NCBI GenBank assembly: GCA_964545075.1
Contig: CAZJFS010000177.1
Location: 1 to 9,036 of the forward strand
DNA: 9,036 bases
Reading direction: 5' to 3'
Origin: DAOPXV01 sp035352535
Lineage (GTDB): Bacteria; Muiribacteriota; UBA9980
Part shown: piece after piece, positions 6,398 to 9,036 of the stretch
How the letters are laid out: every line of letters starts with the position of its first letter
Numbering within the stretch: position 1 is the stretch's first letter
Program-made: the position numbers and the translations under genes
Notes under the pieces: generated by a model
Told to the model about the DNA's origin: nothing
Seen by the model: only the letters and a program-made list of their open reading frames with translations
Databases searched by the model: none

Positions 6398-8124
6398 TAA
6401 AAACTCTTAGCCTTCAGGATTTTGGACCTTATAAAAATAAAGAATTCAAATTTATCCCGGGAATAAACATCATCACTGGAACGAACCACACTGGAAAATC
6501 AACCATAAAGCAGGGAATAAGATACACGCTCGCTGGTACTCCCGCTAAAAAAGAAGTTTCCGAGCTGAAAAGAATGGCTCCCAATTCCAAGTGCCAAACA
6601 ACAATGGTGGTTGACTTCGCCGGCCAGATTCACACGATTTTTCGCCAGCCGGAACCGAATACTTTGAAGCTCAACGGAACAAAGCTGAAGCTCGGAAAAG
6701 AAGCGGATAAGGACGGGCTCTACGATTATGGCTATAAAAGAAACGTTTTAAAAATGCTCTGCGATGCCTCAAACTTTTTCGAACTCAAGCCGGAAGAGCA
6801 GCGCGAAATCCTCGTTAACTATTTCTCCGGCGATGAAGAAATCGACGTAACGAAATACGGCATGTCAGCAGAGGACGCTAAAGATTTTGCCGGTCTGCGC
6901 CTCTCGAATATCAAATCGACTGCGGAGCGCTTCCGCGAGACGCGCGCGACGGTCAACAAGATGATTGAGCAATCAAAGGCCGAGATCAGGATCAATAACG
7001 AAAACACGCAAAAAACAAACGCGGTTTATACCATGGACGAACTTTTAGCCCAGAAGAAAGCCATCGAGGAAGAAATAGCGAAATGCAAAAAGATCGAGAT
7101 GCCTCTGTCAACTCCCGAGATCGAAGCACTGCGTGATGAAAAACATAAAATCAAAATGGCGCTGCCGGTCGAACTGGATAAATATACTGCCAAGACTAAG
7201 GAAATATCCATCAAAGGCAACGCTAACAAGGCGATCATCGAGGCTTATAAAAAGAACGCCGGCAAATGTCCTATAAGCGGCGGCACGGTCGATTGTCATG
7301 AACCCGGTCTTGCGGCTTTCGTGGCATCACTTGAAAAAGCAAACGATGAACTGCGGGCTGAATATAATCGTCTCGCCGAAGAATGCGAAGTCGAAAGGCA
7401 GAAGTTCGAAGAAGATAAAGAAAACAAACTTTCGAATCTTCATTATAAGATCGTCGCGGCCGAAGCGGCGTATAACGAAAAACTCGCGGAAGTTGACGGC
7501 CTTAACTCGGCAGCCCAGAAATGCTATAACGAGCTCGCCGTGAAGCTGGACGGTGTAAAGATATCGATTCATCAGCAGGAAGCCCAGGCGAAGCTTAAAG
7601 ATAAAAACATCGAACTTGCCAGCAGCCTCATCGAGCTCGAAAAAAATTCGGAACGGTTCACGCGTTTCATCGTCTTCCTCGAAAAAGAATTAAAAGAGAA
7701 AATTTTATCCGGAAGCTCTTCAGACTTCTTCGAAAAGATCAACCGCCTTTCAAGAAAATTCGGATTTGATATCGAAGCACAGAATGGCGATCTGGCGAAG
7801 CTGCTGATTAACGGCAAGACACTCGGTATGTTATCCACTTCCGAGCGCATAATCTGCGGCATATCACTTCAGCTCACCATCGCGGAGCTTTCGGGGTACA
7901 ACTTTTTCGTGGCAGATGATCTCGAAAGCCTCGATCCCGAATATATGGAAATTCTGATTGAATTTCTGGACGGCTGTAAAAAGATAACGGCAATTCTCAT
8001 AGGATTAAGACTTTTTGAATATCTTGTTGACGGCGACTACGAATACGTTTTTCCGGGCGGTTCTAATTCAATCGTATTGACGCCCGAAGAAACGGAAATT
8101 CCCGAAAAACAAGAAGCGGCATAA
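6394..8124 (+). CDS. SbcC/Rad50-like ATPase (SMC superfamily)
   Basis: This is a 576-aa ABC-type DNA-repair ATPase. The start MIKTLSLQDFGPYKN is typical of RecF/SbcC/Rad50 N-termini. Walker A is GTNHTGKST (residues 29-37). Coiled-coil arms run at about 175-275 and 310-435. The turn between them holds CPISGGTVDC (C292 to C301), placed like a Rad50 zinc hook but without the usual CxxC. LGMLSTSERIICG (from about 478) sits where the LSGGQ signature is expected, and FFVADDLESLD (504-514) is Walker B, with D509 where Glu is usual. It is much shorter than bacterial SbcC (about 1000 aa), as phage versions are. No SbcD/Mre11-type nuclease is encoded nearby; the YqaJ nuclease is the obvious functional partner. 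Translation is coupled to the upstream gene by an ATGA overlap. Confidence 0.88.
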   Translation: MIKTLSLQDFGPYKNKEFKFIPGINIITGTNHTGKSTIKQGIRYTLAGTPAKKEVSELKRMAPNSKCQTTMVVDFAGQIHTIFRQPEPNTLKLNGTKLKLGKEADKDGLYDYGYKRNVLKMLCDASNFFELKPEEQREILVNYFSGDEEIDVTKYGMSAEDAKDFAGLRLSNIKSTAERFRETRATVNKMIEQSKAEIRINNENTQKTNAVYTMDELLAQKKAIEEEIAKCKKIEMPLSTPEIEALRDEKHKIKMALPVELDKYTAKTKEISIKGNANKAIIEAYKKNAGKCPISGGTVDCHEPGLAAFVASLEKANDELRAEYNRLAEECEVERQKFEEDKENKLSNLHYKIVAAEAAYNEKLAEVDGLNSAAQKCYNELAVKLDGVKISIHQQEAQAKLKDKNIELASSLIELEKNSERFTRFIVFLEKELKEKILSGSSSDFFEKINRLSRKFGFDIEAQNGDLAKLLINGKTLGMLSTSERIICGISLQLTIAELSGYNFFVADDLESLDPEYMEILIEFLDGCKKITAILIGLRLFEYLVDGDYEYVFPGGSNSIVLTPEETEIPEKQEAA

Positions 8125-8133
8125 ATAAAATTA

Positions 8134-8160
8134 AAAGGAGGTTTGCCTATGAAAAAATAA
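8134..8160 (+). other. three-codon minigene (ATG AAA AAA TAA) with strong ribosome binding site
   Basis: AAAAGGAGG (8133-8141) is an excellent ribosome binding site with seven bases to ATG at 8149, yet the frame stops after Met-Lys-Lys. Either this is a true minigene, of which lambda's bar two-codon genes are a known precedent, or it is the start of a frameshifted gene, since the -1 frame is open for about 50 more codons. Confidence 0.5.
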
Positions 8161-8191
8161 GTGAAAAAAATTTCAAAAATCTTTTTAGCAA

Positions 8192-8215
8192 CCCCGCCTC
8201 GGAAACGGGGCGGGG
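8192..8215 (+). other. 10-bp stem with GAAA tetraloop
   Basis: Positions 8192-8201 pair with 8206-8215 in ten pairs (one G-U at 8199/8208) around a GAAA loop of the stable GNRA type. No T-run follows on either strand, so it is not a canonical terminator. It may stabilise the 3' end of the ATPase operon mRNA or be part of a small RNA. Confidence 0.6.
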
Positions 8216-8225
8216 ATATATAAAC

Positions 8226-8272
8226 CGGTCACCGTATAAGCGAAAAGCCGCTAACGGCGCAAAATGGTACCG
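8226..8272 (+). other. possible structured RNA or DNA element
   Basis: CGGT-ACC (8226-8233, with C8230 bulged) pairs with GGT-ACCG (8266-8272). Inside, GCCG (8247-8250) pairs with CGGC (8255-8258) around CTAA, with a GC/GC extension at 8240-8241 and 8259-8260 across a GAAAA bulge. Together with the tetraloop hairpin just upstream this makes the gap unusually foldable. The stems are short, so chance pairing is possible. Confidence 0.3.
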
Positions 8273-8360
8273 ACGAATAAACTGCTCAAATGTGTTTTTT
8301 AATTAATATAGACAGGTCATAAAAAAGTATATCAAAAATACGTTGTGAAAGGTGGGAAAA

Positions 8361-8525
8361 ATGAAAAAGCAGATCATGGGTTACAAAAATATGTTTATCG
8401 ATACCGAAATCCATACCAATCTTAAAATCGCGGCATGTAAAGCTAATGTTTCAATGCGGGAATTTGTAAAAACTGCGATCACCGAAAAGATCGCGGCAAT
8501 GGAAACCAAGGCAAAAAAGAACTGA
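8361..8525 (+). CDS. ribbon-helix-helix (Arc/CopG-type) DNA-binding protein, 54 aa
   Basis: ATG at 8361 follows AAAGGTGGG and reads 54 codons to TGA at 8523-8525. The sequence MFIDTEIHTNLKIAACKANV then SMREFVKTAITEKIAAME is a near-perfect ribbon-helix-helix pattern. A beta strand (about 10-15) is followed by a helix starting at the conserved H-x-x-L-K, the turn at N29-V30-S31, and a second helix with the typical M-R-E-F-V. Such proteins dimerise, insert the paired strand into the major groove and commonly repress their own operon or plasmid copy-control genes. It stands 16 bases upstream of the replication-type gene, so regulation of that gene, or of itself, is the natural guess. The AT-rich stretch at about 8290-8345 is where its promoter and operator would lie, though I see no clear repeat there. 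Confidence 0.85.
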   Translation: MKKQIMGYKNMFIDTEIHTNLKIAACKANVSMREFVKTAITEKIAAMETKAKKN

Positions 8526-8541
8526 CATTAGGAGTGAACTT

Positions 8542-9036
8542 ATGGCAAAGAATACATACTTCGGGCATTCGTTCACGCTCGCAAATTCGCCAGGCATGTT
8601 TTACATCGTTTCACACGGTGGCGTGAAAGCATACGGACAGATTTTCATGCTCATTGAAATGCTTGGGAACGATAATAACGCAATTGATCTGAAAAATAAG
8701 CCTCTAGCTTATATGGTTGCAAAACGGCTTGAATGCGATGTGGACGATCTTGACGAACTGGTAAATATTTTGGTCGAAAGTGATCTTTTCGAACTAATTA
8801 ATGGAGTGCTGTCTTCGAAGATTGTTTCTGAAGCATATCGCATAATGGAAGGGAAAAGCGAACTGGCTCGGAAAAGTGTTCTTAAACGTTACGAAAAAGA
8901 AGAAAATGAGCAAACGCAAGCGAATACAAGCAAACGTAAAGAAACGAATACGAACGAATACGACGGTATACGAACGAATACGAACGTAAGCAAACGTAAA
9001 GAAACGAATACGAACGAATACGACGGTATACTAATA
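8542..9036 (+). CDS. DUF4373/Lin1244-like phage replication protein, 3' end outside window
   Basis: ATG at 8542 follows AGGAG (8530-8534). The frame is open for 165 codons to the window edge, so the gene is partial. Residues about 7-122 follow the pattern of the N-terminal domain found in Lin1244/Lin1753-type phage replisome proteins: FTLANSPGMFYIV, then GGVKAYGQIFMLIEML, a mid-domain LAYMVAKRL, a segment ending ESDLFELINGVLSSKI, and a basic ELARKSVLKRY end. From about residue 123 it becomes a Lys/Thr/Asn-rich linker in which SKRKETNTNEYDGI occurs twice (130-143 and 150-163), encoded by the repeat array. The role would be replication initiation or helicase loading; members often carry a DnaD-like C-terminus, which would lie beyond this window. 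Assignment is from remembered motif layout. Confidence 0.75.
   Translation, partial: MAKNTYFGHSFTLANSPGMFYIVSHGGVKAYGQIFMLIEMLGNDNNAIDLKNKPLAYMVAKRLECDVDDLDELVNILVESDLFELINGVLSSKIVSEAYRIMEGKSELARKSVLKRYEKEENEQTQANTSKRKETNTNEYDGIRTNTNVSKRKETNTNEYDGILI
8911..9036 (+). repeat. 10-bp-periodic iteron-like array inside the replication gene
   Basis: From 8911 to the window end the DNA can be cut into consecutive 10-mers, most being variants of CGAACGAATA (exact at 8951, 8971 and 9011) or CAAACGTAAA (8931 and 8991). A higher-order 60-bp unit is also present: 8928-8971 is repeated exactly at 8988-9031 (44 of 44 bases). Each unit contains the palindrome GTATAC (8966-8971 and 9026-9031). The strand is A-rich and poor in T. 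A 10-bp period puts copies on one helix face, as expected for initiator binding. The array continues off the window. Confidence 0.85.

Larger units (their letters stand above)
8149..8306 (+). pseudogene. possible frameshifted 52-codon ORF
   Basis: Reading ATG at 8149 and slipping back one base at the A6 run (8152-8157) gives an open frame to TAA at 8304-8306. The product would be about 52 aa and basic, with segments SNPASETGRGYINR and AKWYRR. One missing A in the run would explain this as a recent frameshift mutation or sequencing error; programmed -1 slippage at AAA-AAA-TAA is the alternative. An open stretch of this length is not strongly significant by itself. The case rests on its coincidence with the good ribosome binding site. 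The same DNA contains strong hairpins, so a non-coding role is also possible. Confidence 0.35.

Noticed and set aside
8265..8303. Short ORF starting at ATG 8264 inside the gap
   Set aside because: Only 12 codons and no ribosome binding site.
8307..8334. Promoter before the ribbon-helix-helix gene (TAGACA at 8309, TATATC at 8329)
   Set aside because: Spacing of 14 bases and poor matches. The region is AT-rich enough to produce such boxes by chance, although a real promoter somewhere here is likely.
8928..9031. CRISPR array (44-bp repeats, 16-bp spacer)
   Set aside because: Only two long copies exist, the interval is itself made of the same 10-mers, and the whole stretch is an open reading frame. 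No cas gene is seen.

Overview
The window looks like the early (recombination and replication) region of a phage, prophage or phage-plasmid. The evidence is a YqaJ-family exonuclease followed two bases later by a RecT-family annealing protein, then a chain of small Cys-rich proteins, an SbcC/Rad50-like ATPase, a ribbon-helix-helix regulator, and an open-ended gene resembling DUF4373/Lin1244-type phage replication proteins. No integrase, structural, lysis, tRNA or rRNA gene is visible. Strong AGGAGG-type ribosome binding sites, TTG start codons and mid-range base composition suit a phage of a Firmicutes-like, possibly gut Clostridia, host. That host guess is tentative.

Layout. Positions 1-600 hold a possible gene tail, a very strong terminator-type hairpin directly in front of the ribosome binding site of a 74-aa gene, and a convergent minus-strand double zinc ribbon protein. 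From 656 to 8124 every gene is on the plus strand with little spacing: a 305-aa acidic protein with an N-terminal Cys cluster, a TTG-started protein with a Mu-type DNA-binding domain, YqaJ, RecT, a zinc-finger protein, a coiled-coil protein, two Cys-rich small proteins and the ATPase. Junctions tighten toward the 3' end (overlaps of 17, 11 and 4 bases), which points to translational coupling. Three perfect-arm hairpins sit in the gaps of this operon and just after it, at 2119-2136, 4840-4861 and 8192-8215.

Positions 8125-8360 have no conventional gene. They hold a strong ribosome binding site leading into a three-codon ORF (ATG AAA AAA TAA), whose -1 frame stays open to 8303, and two further RNA-fold candidates. 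After that come the 54-aa ribbon-helix-helix protein (8361-8525) and the replication-type gene (from 8542), which runs off the window.

How the genes fit together: the YqaJ exonuclease would resect double-stranded ends and RecT would anneal the resulting single strands, with the ATPase and zinc proteins as candidate accessories. The terminal gene would recruit the replication machinery. Its coding sequence contains a striking 10-bp-periodic repeat array (8911 to window end), the best candidate here for a replication origin embedded in its own initiator gene.
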